Assembly (NCBI GenBank): GCA_018242685.1
Contig: JAFEBM010000012.1
Coordinates: 1 to 64,000 of the forward strand
DNA from: Nitrospira sp.
Lineage (GTDB): Bacteria > Nitrospirota > Nitrospiria > Nitrospirales > Nitrospiraceae
DNA: 64,000 nt
Reading direction: 5' to 3'
A model generated the notes under the pieces. That model saw only the letters and a program-made list of their open reading frames with translations. It was not told the origin of the DNA and searched no databases. The position numbers and the translations under genes were made by a program. Positions 40,491 to 50,099 of the stretch are shown here, in pieces. Numbering within the stretch: the stretch's first letter is position 1; each line of letters starts with the position of its first letter.

Positions 40491-41463
40491 TCGGACTCCC
40501 TCGACTCGGCCTCCCGCGTTGATCCCGCCGATCAATGCGTCTGACCTGAAGACGTATCCTCTGAAAAAACGACACAGCAAGGTCCGGCTCTCGGACTTGG
40601 CCGCACCGTGGAAACGCGGGGGATCTTTCTCGACATTCTATTCCCGCCTCCCCGACATCTTGGCGGTCAGGACCTTGCGGGCCGTCACCCAGGCTATTGT
40701 GAAGGCGCATCGCAGGCGCCGCCCGGTCATCATGGGGATCGGCGCCCATGTGATCAAGGTGGGGCTTTCCCCGATCATCACCGACTTGATGGAACGACGT
40801 ATCATCACAGCAGTCGCCATGAACGGGGCGGGAATTATTCACGATTTCGAATTGGCTCTCATGGGGCACACCTCTGAAGAAGTCGATGCCGAGATCGACG
40901 AGGGTCGATTCGGCATGGCGGAGGAAACGGGACGCATCCTCAATGAAGCCATCGTCCGAGGCGCGAAAGACGGCCAGGGGTTGGGCGAGGCTATCGGGCA
41001 GTACATGAACCAAACAGCGCATCAATTCCCGAATCGCGCCGTCAGTATCCTATCCACGGGCGCGCGACTCGGCATTCCGGTGACGGTGCATGTCGCAGTC
41101 GGGACCGACATTATCCACATGCATCCTGCGGCGGACGGCGCAGCCATCGGAGCCACTTCTCTCCTGGACTTCAGGCGTCTGACCGCCGTCGTCGCCGGTA
41201 TGGAAGGCGGCGTCTATCTGAACGTCGGCTCGGCTGTGATCCTTCCGGAGGTGTTCTTAAAAACACTGTCGTTAGGAAGAAATCTGGGCCATCCGATCGC
41301 CGACATTACGACCGTGAACATGGACTTTCTCTCCCATTACAGGCCGCAGACCAACGTCGTGCGGCGACCCACACAAAAAGGCGGGCAAGGCTATTCCTTG
41401 ACCGGTCACCACGAAATCATGTTGCCGTTGCTGGCGGCGGCCGTGCTGGAGGAACTGAGATGA
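40474..41463 (+). CDS. Deoxyhypusine synthase-like protein
   Basis: A 329-residue protein of the bacterial deoxyhypusine-synthase-like family. It begins at TTG 40474 with GAGGATC upstream. Blocks are RRPVIMGIGAHVIKVGLSPI, VAMNGAGIIHDFELALMGHT, and VGTDIIHMHPAADGAAIGAT. The NAD-binding Gly-rich segments are kept. True deoxyhypusine synthases modify a lysine on eIF5A, which bacteria lack, so the substrate is unknown. It sits between gmhA and a SprT-like gene, which overlaps it by four bases. A heptose or cell-wall role is possible but unproven. Confidence 0.82.
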   Translation: MGKPPDRTPSTRPPALIPPINASDLKTYPLKKRHSKVRLSDLAAPWKRGGSFSTFYSRLPDILAVRTLRAVTQAIVKAHRRRRPVIMGIGAHVIKVGLSPIITDLMERRIITAVAMNGAGIIHDFELALMGHTSEEVDAEIDEGRFGMAEETGRILNEAIVRGAKDGQGLGEAIGQYMNQTAHQFPNRAVSILSTGARLGIPVTVHVAVGTDIIHMHPAADGAAIGATSLLDFRRLTAVVAGMEGGVYLNVGSAVILPEVFLKTLSLGRNLGHPIADITTVNMDFLSHYRPQTNVVRRPTQKGGQGYSLTGHHEIMLPLLAAAVLEELR

Positions 41464-42041
41464 CACCAGCCCCCGCCACTCCTGGCCTTTCGCCACCCCT
41501 TTCATCCGAAGGGCTCCAGGCTCGTTGGCAACACCTGAACGCACAGTACTTTGCCGATTCCCTCAGACCGATCGATATCGTCTGGAGTCAGCGCCTGACC
41601 GCCTCGGTCGGGATGTTTACCTGCCGGAAGGGGTCAAAGACATTCTCCCCTCTCGCCATGGCGAACAGTCGTCGCGAAATCCGCCTGTCGCTCCCGCTGT
41701 TTGAACAGCTCGCCGCACGGACACCGTACGCGGAACAGGAGCTACTCAACACCTTGGCGCATGAAATGATCCATCAATGGCAGTTCGATGTGCTGAAGCG
41801 TCGACCGGATCATGGCCTGGAGTTTCTGCGGAAGATGACCCAGATCAATCGATCAGGGGAAGTGGCCGTGACGACGTACCACTCGCTGGAGAAGGAAGTG
41901 ATTGCCTTATCCAAATTCGTCTGGAGATGCCGGGACTGCGGGCGTCTCTATCGGCGGCACCGAAGAACGATCCAACCAAAGCGCCACCACTGCGGTGCCT
42001 GTCGAGGCTCGTTGCAAGAGCTCGTGCACCGACCCAACTGA
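41460..42041 (+). CDS. SprT-like metallopeptidase with zinc ribbon
   Basis: A 193-residue SprT-family protein. LLNTLAHEMIHQWQF contains HExxH (His, Glu, His) near residues 100-104; YFADSLRPIDIVWSQRL opens the domain. A C-terminal zinc ribbon has CRDCG and later CGAC, about 20 residues on. SprT proteins resemble the Spartan proteases that cut DNA-protein crosslinks, but bacterial activity is uncertain. It overlaps the preceding gene by four bases, giving an operon of gmhA, deoxyhypusine-synthase-like and this gene. Confidence 0.85.
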   Translation: MTPAPATPGLSPPLSSEGLQARWQHLNAQYFADSLRPIDIVWSQRLTASVGMFTCRKGSKTFSPLAMANSRREIRLSLPLFEQLAARTPYAEQELLNTLAHEMIHQWQFDVLKRRPDHGLEFLRKMTQINRSGEVAVTTYHSLEKEVIALSKFVWRCRDCGRLYRRHRRTIQPKRHHCGACRGSLQELVHRPN

Positions 42042-42191
42042 TCGAGGATCGTCCCAAGCCCTACCTGACTCATGCCGTAGATTCATCACTCCGATCAGCC
42101 GGACCGATTGGGCCTAGCAGAGTGCCGGAGCAATTGACGCTCGAATTGAATTGACGTGGCGAGGGAAGGAATGTCTGATGGGGAATGCGTG

Positions 42192-44984
42192 CTAGGCGGC
42201 TTCTTGGCTTTTGTCCTGCTCAGAACGTTCGTGCCCCTGAGTGACTCGGCCCAAGACTCCGGCCAGCGCGTCTACCGAAATAGGTTTTGAGAGATAGTCG
42301 TCCATTCCCGCTGCGAGACACTGTTCACGGTCTCCCTGCATGACGTTGGCCGTCATGGCGATAATCAGCACATGATGGGGAGTTCCGGGCGCCTCCAGTT
42401 CCCGAATGAGGTTTGTCGCTTCAAACCCATCCATCTCCGGCATCTGGCAATCCATGAACACCGCATCATAACGAATGCGAGACACTGCTTCGACCGCCTC
42501 ACGCCCGTTGGCTACCACGTCAACTCGATACCCCAACCGCTGGAAGAGGCGAGCGGCCACTTTTTGATTGATGATGTTATCCTCGGCCAGGAGAATACGG
42601 AGATCCACCTTAGCCTCGGTTTCAGCAAGGGTATACCGTGTAATGAGCGGTGACGACTCCCTCCCTGCCGGCATGCCTGGGGCAACGGGACGTGGTGTGA
42701 TGACAGCGACGAGACAATCGTGCAACTGTCGCTCACGAATCGGCTTGGTCAGGTAGGCCGCCAATCCCGCTTCCTTGGCCCTCTTCGCATCTCCCCGTCG
42801 ACCGAACGAGGTGAGCAACACAAGTCTGGTATCACTTCCTTCACCTCCTGCCTTGATCACACGTGCCAACTCGATCCCATCCGTCGGACTCATATCCACA
42901 TCCAGAAGCGCAAGAGCGAACCGCGGTTGCCCGTCCCGACCGCTCAGAACAGCCACCGCCTCGGAGCCGCTGTGGACCAGTGTGGGTTGCATTCCCCATT
43001 TCTTCGTCATCAGCTCCAACATCCTTCGATTAACCGCTTTATCATCCACGATCAAGATGCGGAGACCTGCCAACAGGGCGGCAGAGGCATCGGCACGGCG
43101 GGAGCCGGCAGCCTGTTTGCCCAGATTCACCGTAAACCAGAAGCAGCTCCCTTCTCCAACCCGGCTCACCACCCCGATCGTTCCTCCCATCATCTCGACA
43201 AGACGTTTGCAAATCGCAAGACCAAGGCCTGTTCCACCATACTTCCTCGTCGTGGATCCATCGGCCTGGCTGAACGACTGAAACAGCCGTTCACAGGCTG
43301 GTTCGGAGATCCCGATCCCGGTGTCCGTGACCGCGACGCGAATCGTCGCTTCCTCCCTCGATTGAGCCTCAACCGTCACCTCCACCACCACATCTCCGCT
43401 GTGGGTAAACTTGACGGCGTTGGCCGTCAAGTTCATCACGACCTGCCGGAGACGACCCGGATCGCCACGCAGATTTCGAGGCACATCGGCGTGAAAGAGA
43501 CAGGCCAGATTGAGCCCTTTGGATGACGCGCGTTCCGCCACAAGGTCCAAGGATTCTTCGATGGCAAGACGAAGATCGAATTCGATCACCTCCAAATCCA
43601 GTTTTCCTGCTTCGATCTTGGAAAAATCGAGAATGTCGTTGATGATCGTCAGCAAGTGGTTGCCGCAAGTCCGAACGGTTTCAGCATAATCACGCTGCTC
43701 ATCCGTCAGTGAGGTCTCCAGCAAAAGCCCTGTCATCCCGATCACACCATTCATCGGTGTCCTGATCTCGTGACTCATAGTCGCCAAGAACGACGACTTG
43801 GCCTCGGTGGCGGCTTTGGCTTCCCTCAATGCGGCATCCAGCTGCTGATTGATATGCTCCAACTGCTGCGCATAGTCCTTCAGCGCTTGCTCCGCTTCTT
43901 TCCGTCTCGTGATGTCTCGGATAAATGCGTTGAAGCTGACGGCCCCCTCGACGGATAACGGCGTCATGGCGATTTCTACCGGAAATTCCCGGCCGTCACG
44001 CCTGAGACCGATCATTTCGACCAGCCTGTTTGAGAGGAGTTCATCTCCGGGTTGAAGAAGCCGCTGAACATACTCGCGATAGCTGAGGCGATGGGACGGT
44101 GGAAAGATAGTGTCGGCGACATCCCGCCCGATCACCTCACGCGCAGGCCATCCGAAAATCTGTTCGGCCTGGGCATTCCACTCGGTAATTCGGCCTGTAC
44201 CATCCATCGTCATCACCGCGTCGAAGGCTGTGTCGATCATCAGGCTGGTGCGGGCTTCATTCTCATGCAACGCCGCTTCCACTTCAGTTCGTTCGACGAA
44301 AAGCCCGATCTGCCTTCCGACTGTGCCCAAGGCCCTCAGTAAATCCTCATCCTCGGCCTGAGGCTCGCTGCTGAAGAGCTCCACGACGCCATAGACGTTC
44401 GCCCTCAGCCAAATTGGAAAGGCGCAGGCCGCATGCAGCGTTCCCGTCGCTCGGATAGATCCATACGCAAACATGGGGTCTCTTGCCACATCCTCCACCC
44501 ACAGCGGCTCGCCGCGGGTCCAACAGCGACCCGGCAGATTGACCCCTGCGGTCTGGTCCTCCTGCCCACTTCTTCTCAGAAAATCCTGCATCACCGTTGT
44601 ATCGACCGACCAGCCATGTGTGCACATAATGGTTCGCCGGTCGTCTTGCACTCGCCAGAACAAACCGGCATACCAACCGAGATTCACGACGATTGCTTGG
44701 AGGAGGTCGGGGACCGCTTGCTCGACGGTAGTAGCGTCTGCGAGCACTTTTGCCACGGCATGCTGGAGAGCTTGGCGCCGATCCAACATACTCCGGAGCC
44801 TCTGCTCGTTTTCCTGGAATCGAATTCGTTCATTCTCCGAGCGAGTCCTTTCGGTCCGTGCTCGTCGGGATGCCTGTACAAGGAAGAAAGCCAAAGGAGC
44901 GACCAGCAGAACATTGATCGCTGCAATGATCCAAAACATACTCGCCCCATCCACAACCACTGTCCACTCTCCGAACACACCCAT
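42192..44984 (-). CDS. Hybrid sensor histidine kinase (GAF-PAS-HisKA-HATPase-REC-REC)
   Basis: A 930-residue inner-membrane kinase. One N-terminal helix (MFWIIAAINVLLVAPLAFFL) at 16-36, then a GAF domain (about 80-235), PAS/PAC (about 245-365), HisKA with the phospho-His at MSHEIRTP (His405), HATPase, and two receiver domains. REC1 has VDDKAVN and LLDVDMSPTDG; REC2 has LAEDNIINQKVA and FMDCQMPEMDG. There is no HPt or output domain, so a phosphorelay partner must be elsewhere. It is divergent from rfaE2. Confidence 0.93.
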   Translation of the reverse strand: MGVFGEWTVVVDGASMFWIIAAINVLLVAPLAFFLVQASRRARTERTRSENERIRFQENEQRLRSMLDRRQALQHAVAKVLADATTVEQAVPDLLQAIVVNLGWYAGLFWRVQDDRRTIMCTHGWSVDTTVMQDFLRRSGQEDQTAGVNLPGRCWTRGEPLWVEDVARDPMFAYGSIRATGTLHAACAFPIWLRANVYGVVELFSSEPQAEDEDLLRALGTVGRQIGLFVERTEVEAALHENEARTSLMIDTAFDAVMTMDGTGRITEWNAQAEQIFGWPAREVIGRDVADTIFPPSHRLSYREYVQRLLQPGDELLSNRLVEMIGLRRDGREFPVEIAMTPLSVEGAVSFNAFIRDITRRKEAEQALKDYAQQLEHINQQLDAALREAKAATEAKSSFLATMSHEIRTPMNGVIGMTGLLLETSLTDEQRDYAETVRTCGNHLLTIINDILDFSKIEAGKLDLEVIEFDLRLAIEESLDLVAERASSKGLNLACLFHADVPRNLRGDPGRLRQVVMNLTANAVKFTHSGDVVVEVTVEAQSREEATIRVAVTDTGIGISEPACERLFQSFSQADGSTTRKYGGTGLGLAICKRLVEMMGGTIGVVSRVGEGSCFWFTVNLGKQAAGSRRADASAALLAGLRILIVDDKAVNRRMLELMTKKWGMQPTLVHSGSEAVAVLSGRDGQPRFALALLDVDMSPTDGIELARVIKAGGEGSDTRLVLLTSFGRRGDAKRAKEAGLAAYLTKPIRERQLHDCLVAVITPRPVAPGMPAGRESSPLITRYTLAETEAKVDLRILLAEDNIINQKVAARLFQRLGYRVDVVANGREAVEAVSRIRYDAVFMDCQMPEMDGFEATNLIRELEAPGTPHHVLIIAMTANVMQGDREQCLAAGMDDYLSKPISVDALAGVLGRVTQGHERSEQDKSQEAA

Positions 44985-45074
44985 AGCTCAGGTTGTCGGC
45001 CCGTCGAGTCCGTTATGTGCTCTATCGGTCCGTTATGTGATGACTTGAGGTTCATACCAGGAGTGCGCTGAAAC

Positions 45075-45142
45075 ACCGTGCACTTCAGGAATAGCACGGC
45101 GCTTTTTCCGTGTAGCCGACAGCACGGCGTGCACGGTATGAT
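45075..45142 (+). promoter_or_regulatory. Inverted repeat and -10-like box upstream of rfaE2
   Basis: ACCGTGCAC at 45075-45083 and GTGCACGGT at 45129-45137 are exact inverted copies 45 bases apart. AGCACGGC also occurs directly at 45093 and 45121. TATGAT at 45137-45142 overlaps the right arm and ends six bases before the rfaE2 ATG. An operator that blocks this promoter, or a leaderless start, would fit. Confidence 0.35.
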
Positions 45143-45148
45143 GGAGCC

Positions 45149-45631
45149 ATGACCACAAAGGTGTTGCCCCGCGATCAACTCCTCTCCATACTTTCCAGTG
45201 AACGGGCAAAGGGGAAGCGGATCGTGTTCACAAACGGCTGTTTCGACCTGATGCATGTCGGACATACCCGGTATCTGCAGGCGGCCAGAGCCCTCGGAGA
45301 TGTCTTGGTCGTTGGTGTCAACAGTGACGCCTCGGTCCGTACGCTGGACAAGGCATCCGATCGACCGATTGTGCCTGAGGCCCAACGGGCAGAGGTGCTG
45401 GCAGCCTTAAGCTGTGTGGATTATGTGGTCATTTTCGACGAATCGGACCCCCTTCAGCTCATTACGGCCGTTCAACCGGATGTCCTGGTCAAGGGCGGAG
45501 ATTGGATGATCGACCGGATCATCGGCCGCGAAATTGTCGAAGCTCGTGGAGGGGTGGTCAAGACGGTCCCGCTTGTCCCCGGCATGTCGACCACAGGACT
45601 TCTTCAACGCATCCGATCAACCGCGAAGTAA
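45149..45631 (+). CDS. rfaE2: D-glycero-beta-D-manno-heptose 1-phosphate adenylyltransferase
   Basis: A 160-residue nucleotidyltransferase. [16 protein letters not shown] has the HxGH-type motif that binds [23 protein letters not shown] and VLVKGGDW are family signatures. It makes ADP-heptose precursor for the lipopolysaccharide core. This is the stand-alone C-terminal domain; the kinase domain (rfaE1) is not in view. It is followed three bases later by mfd. Confidence 0.92.
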   Translation: MTTKVLPRDQLLSILSSERAKGKRIVFTNGCFDLMHVGHTRYLQAARALGDVLVVGVNSDASVRTLDKASDRPIVPEAQRAEVLAALSCVDYVVIFDESDPLQLITAVQPDVLVKGGDWMIDRIIGREIVEARGGVVKTVPLVPGMSTTGLLQRIRSTAK

Positions 45632-45634
45632 TGC

Positions 45635-48600
45635 GTGTCTGAAACCAATCCCCAAACTCCATCCTGGCTCGCTCCGCTTCGTTTGGCACTTAAGCAAGAA
45701 CAAGCTCGTCTCTGCCTGTTGGGAGCCCATGGCTCGACTGCGGCCTGCGCCCTGACTCTGCTGAACGAGACTCGTCAAGGCACTCCGGATCGCGCCCGTC
45801 CGTGGGTTGTGGTGACGACAAACGACGACTCCGCCGAACGAATGTTCAATGACTTGTCCTTCTTCCACGAACTCATGGGTCGTCCGGTCGAAGATCTTGC
45901 CTGGTTCCCGGAATGGGAAACGCTCCCCTATGAAGCGACGGCGCCGCATGTCGGGTTGATTGCGCACCGAATGACGACGCTCCATCGGCTGTTGGTCAAC
46001 CCGCCCACCATCCTCGTCACCTCCGTCGCCGCTGCGATGCATCGTGTCATTCCACGCTCGATATTCGAGCAGGCGGTCTTTCGCTTCGAAACAGCCGCAG
46101 CCTTCGAACGAGAACCGCTCATCACCAACCTCCTGCGCCTAGGATACCGCCGGGTGTCCGTCGTGGAAATTCCGGGGGAGTTCAGCATCCGTGGCGGCAT
46201 CGTGGATATCTTCTCGACCGCCTATGCCGATCCGATCCGTGTAGAATTTCTCGGAGACCAGGTCGAATCGATTCGTTTATTCGACGCCTCGACCCAGACC
46301 TCCATCGAAAAATTGAACGATGGTTGGGTGCTGCCCGCGCGGGAGTTCGTTCGGCCTCCGGACGACCCGGATGCAATCATGTCCATCCAAGCGGATGCCG
46401 AGTGGCGAAGCCCTGACCTATACACATCCATGGACACCCTGTTCGACTATCTCAACGCGACTCCCTGTCTCGCGCTCGATCAGCCGGAAACCCTGAAAAA
46501 GGCCTGCGAGACGACCTGGGAGAAGATCGACGACGGCTATCTTCGTCACGTAGACCGTGATGCCACGCACCCCTATCCCTCGCCTGAACGCCTCTTCCTG
46601 ACCTGGCCAGGCCTCCAACAACGGATCGGGACGTGGCCCATACTGGCTCTTGAGCCGCTGGCGGCGCCGGACTCAACATGGAATCAGACGTTTTCGTTTT
46701 CCGCCCAAGTGCCTGGGAGTATCGGACTCGGTATCAGGGGCACCGCCTTCAGCCAGACCATGAGCCTATTGGAAGGGATCCGGAACGAACATCGGGTCGT
46801 CTTGGTCGCGCGAAGTCGCGGGCAGGTCGACCGCTTGATCGCCCTCCTCCGAGAGCACGATTTGCCTGCCGACCCATGGAAACCGGCGGCCTGGTCCGGC
46901 CACAGAACCGGCAAGCTGCCGTTTTATGTTCTGCATGGCGATCTCTCGTCGGGGTTCCTCTCCGGAGACCTTCGGCTCGCCCTTCTGACGGAAGAAGAGC
47001 TCTTCGCGAAGGGTGCCCGCCATAAGCCGCAGCCGAAAAGCAGAACGGCAACCTTCCTCTCTTCCTTGGAAGACCTCAACGTCGGTGACTACGTCGTGCA
47101 CGTGCAGCACGGCATCGCCAGATATCGAGGGCTCAAGCGCCTCTCGGTCCAAGATTACGAGAGCGACTTCCTGATTCTCGAGTTCTCCGGTGGAGATACG
47201 CTTTACGTTCCTCTCGATCGGTTGAACCAAATCCAACGGTACAGTAGCGCCGAAGGCCATGTTGCGCGGCTCGATCGCCTCGGCGGCACAAGCTGGGCCA
47301 AGACCACCGCGCGGGTGAAAAAAGACATCGAGGAGATGGCCCAAGAATTGATCGACCTCTATGCAAACCGCGAGTTGGTGAAACGGAATGCGTATGGCGC
47401 GACCACGACCCTCTACCACGAATTCGAAGCGGCGTTTGAGTACGAGGAAACAGCCGATCAGCTCAAAGCCATCGAGGACATCGGTCGCGACATGGAGTCA
47501 ACGAAACCCATGGACCGACTCGTCTGCGGCGACGTGGGATACGGAAAGACAGAAGTGGCCATGCGCGCAGCCTTCAAAGCCTTGGAGCATGACCGCCAAG
47601 TGGCGGTGCTGGTCCCGACCACTCTACTGGCTCATCAACACTATGAAAACTTTTCCGAACGATTTGCGCCCTTCCCGATGCGCGTCGCGCTGCTCTCACG
47701 GTTTCAATCTCCCAGGGAAACCAAACCTATTCTCAAAGATGTTGCGGCCGGGACCGTCGATATCGTGATCGGCACGCACCGGCTGCTGCAGAAGGATGTG
47801 ACATTCCGGCAACTCGGTCTGGTCATCATCGACGAAGAGCAATGGTTCGGCGTCAAACACAAGGAGCGACTGAAGCAACTTCGCACCCAGGTCGATGTCC
47901 TGACGTTAACCGCCACCCCAATTCCACGCACCCTCCAAATGGCGATGTCGAGCGTTCGAGACCTCTCGATCATCGATACTCCACCCGCCGGACGATTGGC
48001 GATCAAAACGGAGGTCATCCGGTTCAGCGACAAGGCGGTGCGAGATGCCATCCTGCGTGAACTCGGGCGTGGGGGGCAGGTCTATTTTGTCCACAATCGT
48101 GTCGAAACCATGGAGCGGATCGGAGCATGGCTGCACCAATTGGTTCCCGAAGCGCGTATGGTCATGGCGCACGGCCAGATGGATGCCAGACCGCTGGAAG
48201 CCGTGATGCTGAAATTCGTGAAGCGCGAGGCTGACGTCTTGATCGCCTCGGCCATCATCCAGTCCGGACTCGATGTCCCCAACGCCAACACCATCATCAT
48301 CAATCGGGCGGATCTCTTCGGCCTGGCGCAGTTGTACCAGTTGCGCGGACGGGTCGGCCGCGGCGGAGAGCAGGCCTACGCCTACTTCCTCATCCCCGAT
48401 GAAGGCACGCTCACCGGCGACGCGCAGAAACGATTGATCGCGATTCAGCAATTCACGGAACTCGGATCGGGCTTCCGTATCGCTGCGGCAGACCTTGAGA
48501 TTCGAGGGGCCGGTAATCTTCTGGGCAAACAGCAGTCGGGCCACATCGCCGCGATCGGCTTGGATCTCTACATGCAAATGGTGGAGCAGGCCGTCCAGCG

Positions 48601-49105
48601 GTTGAAGGGGCATGTGATGGAGGAGGAGCCTGACCCGACTCTGCAATTCCCTGTTTCCGCGTTTATTCCGGAACAGTACGTGGCGGACCCGCATCACCGT
48701 CTGTCTCTCTATAAACGGCTGACGGCTTGCGGCCAAGTCGGGGAGCTGGCTCTCTTGCATGGGGAGATTCAGGACCGTTACGGCCCCCCTCCGGAGCCGG
48801 TCGAACGACTGCTTGAGGTGATGCAACTCAGGACTCACGCCAAACGACTGCGTCTGGCCTCGATCGAGGTGCACGGCCAGACGGCCAAGGTGGTGTTCCA
48901 CCCGAAGGCGGTCATCCCCGAGGCCTCCCTCCACCGATTGATGGACCAGCTCAAGAAGCGGCTACGGTTCCTGAGCCCGGTCTCATTCGAGGTCCAAATG
49001 CGTGAGGGCGATTGGCCGGCGCTTTTTTCAGAACTCAACGCAATCTTGCAAAGCCTCGATCTCTGTGATACCAAGACCATCAAAAAGGAGGCGACGGCCT
49101 CTTAA
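45635..49105 (+). CDS. mfd: Transcription-repair coupling factor
   Basis: A 1156-residue Mfd that frees stalled RNA polymerase and recruits UvrA. It starts at GTG 45635. The N-terminal UvrB-like module has LAWFPEWETLPYE and GEFSIRGGIVDIFST. The polymerase-interaction domain has NVGDYVVHVQHGIARY. The translocase has GDVGYGKTEVAMRAAF (Walker A), DEEQWFGV (DEEQ) and QLRGRVGRGGEQAYAYF. The C-terminal TRCF domain (ALLHGEIQDRYGPPPEPVER) is complete. The length fits the family. It lies three bases after rfaE2. Confidence 0.97.
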   Translation: MSETNPQTPSWLAPLRLALKQEQARLCLLGAHGSTAACALTLLNETRQGTPDRARPWVVVTTNDDSAERMFNDLSFFHELMGRPVEDLAWFPEWETLPYEATAPHVGLIAHRMTTLHRLLVNPPTILVTSVAAAMHRVIPRSIFEQAVFRFETAAAFEREPLITNLLRLGYRRVSVVEIPGEFSIRGGIVDIFSTAYADPIRVEFLGDQVESIRLFDASTQTSIEKLNDGWVLPAREFVRPPDDPDAIMSIQADAEWRSPDLYTSMDTLFDYLNATPCLALDQPETLKKACETTWEKIDDGYLRHVDRDATHPYPSPERLFLTWPGLQQRIGTWPILALEPLAAPDSTWNQTFSFSAQVPGSIGLGIRGTAFSQTMSLLEGIRNEHRVVLVARSRGQVDRLIALLREHDLPADPWKPAAWSGHRTGKLPFYVLHGDLSSGFLSGDLRLALLTEEELFAKGARHKPQPKSRTATFLSSLEDLNVGDYVVHVQHGIARYRGLKRLSVQDYESDFLILEFSGGDTLYVPLDRLNQIQRYSSAEGHVARLDRLGGTSWAKTTARVKKDIEEMAQELIDLYANRELVKRNAYGATTTLYHEFEAAFEYEETADQLKAIEDIGRDMESTKPMDRLVCGDVGYGKTEVAMRAAFKALEHDRQVAVLVPTTLLAHQHYENFSERFAPFPMRVALLSRFQSPRETKPILKDVAAGTVDIVIGTHRLLQKDVTFRQLGLVIIDEEQWFGVKHKERLKQLRTQVDVLTLTATPIPRTLQMAMSSVRDLSIIDTPPAGRLAIKTEVIRFSDKAVRDAILRELGRGGQVYFVHNRVETMERIGAWLHQLVPEARMVMAHGQMDARPLEAVMLKFVKREADVLIASAIIQSGLDVPNANTIIINRADLFGLAQLYQLRGRVGRGGEQAYAYFLIPDEGTLTGDAQKRLIAIQQFTELGSGFRIAAADLEIRGAGNLLGKQQSGHIAAIGLDLYMQMVEQAVQRLKGHVMEEEPDPTLQFPVSAFIPEQYVADPHHRLSLYKRLTACGQVGELALLHGEIQDRYGPPPEPVERLLEVMQLRTHAKRLRLASIEVHGQTAKVVFHPKAVIPEASLHRLMDQLKKRLRFLSPVSFEVQMREGDWPALFSELNAILQSLDLCDTKTIKKEATAS

Positions 49106-49118
49106 TCGAGAGCCACCT

Positions 49119-50027
49119 GTGCCACGACTTATGATGCCCTTCCGGTTTCCGATCTTCCATCAGAAGTATTGTCTAGCTGGGCTGCTTGTCGGCATATTGG
49201 TCGGTTTAGGACCGGTGGTGTCGGGGTGCGCCGAGCGACAGGAGGAACCGGTTGTCGCCTTGGTGAATGGACGGGCCATCACTCAAACCGAATTCGACCT
49301 TCGGTGGGATGAGCTCTCCAAGGCCACACGCTCCCGCTATGAGAAGGAGGGTGGTAAGCGACGATTCCTGGACGAACTCATCACCCGAGAGTTGCTGATG
49401 CAGGAGGCCCGTCGCCGGGGTCTTGATCAGGACGATACGATTCGAGACAAGACTCAGCGATATAAAGAACAGCTGATTCTCGATGAACTGCTGAAAGATA
49501 AACTCCAATCCAAGGTCGAGGTCACCCAGGCCGAACTCGATGTCTACTATGAAAAGCACGCCAACCAACTATTGGACCCCTTGAAGGCCGATGTCTCCTT
49601 GATGCTCCTCCCTAATGTGTATGCCGCCAGAGACCTTGAAGCGCAGATGCATCGAGGCGGGAGTTTCGCCAAGTTTGCGCAGCGATACTCAATCGACGAC
49701 AAGACGAAACACAAGGGCGGCGAGCTCGGCCCCTACCGGAAAGGACTGGTTCCCCCCGAAGTCGATGCCGTCATCCACACCCTCAAAATCGGGATGGTCA
49801 GCGCGCCGATTAAGACCGACCACGGCTATTACTTGGTCATGCTGACCCCGCTGGACGAAGCCATTGTCCAAGCCGACTTGGCGACGCAGGAACGGCTCCG
49901 ACAAGAATTACTGTCCGATAAGCGCCGCAAGCGGTTCGATGAAGTCATCGCCGATATTCGGGCAAATGCCGTGGTTCGCTTCGCCGGGGCCTCCCGTCAT
50001 ATCAACGAGGACACCGGTAAGCGCTAG
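49119..50027 (+). CDS. PrsA-like parvulin peptidyl-prolyl isomerase lipoprotein
   Basis: The frame opens far upstream inside mfd; I use GTG 49119 (GAGAG upstream), with ATG 49131/49134 as alternatives. The signal ends VSGC, a lipobox. The protein (about 302 residues) has an N-terminal SurA-like helical domain (VVALVNGRAITQTEFD), then a parvulin domain with FAKFAQRYSIDDKTKHKGGE and HTLKIGMVSAPIKTDHGYYL. It helps fold exported proteins. It follows mfd in the same direction, and another isomerase gene follows. Confidence 0.83.
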   Translation: MPRLMMPFRFPIFHQKYCLAGLLVGILVGLGPVVSGCAERQEEPVVALVNGRAITQTEFDLRWDELSKATRSRYEKEGGKRRFLDELITRELLMQEARRRGLDQDDTIRDKTQRYKEQLILDELLKDKLQSKVEVTQAELDVYYEKHANQLLDPLKADVSLMLLPNVYAARDLEAQMHRGGSFAKFAQRYSIDDKTKHKGGELGPYRKGLVPPEVDAVIHTLKIGMVSAPIKTDHGYYLVMLTPLDEAIVQADLATQERLRQELLSDKRRKRFDEVIADIRANAVVRFAGASRHINEDTGKR

Positions 50028-50061
50028 CCTGGCTCGATTCCACAGATTCATCTATTTCGTG

Positions 50062-50067
50062 TAAAAT
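50062..50067 (+). promoter_or_regulatory. -10-like box upstream of the second isomerase
   Basis: TAAAAT sits 33 bases before the ATG at 50100 and could be a -10 box. The -35 region is weak. An AAAGGATC ribosome site lies next to the start. Confidence 0.25.
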
Positions 50068-50099
50068 AGTCCGCTCTTGCGTTATCCGGTGAAAGGATC

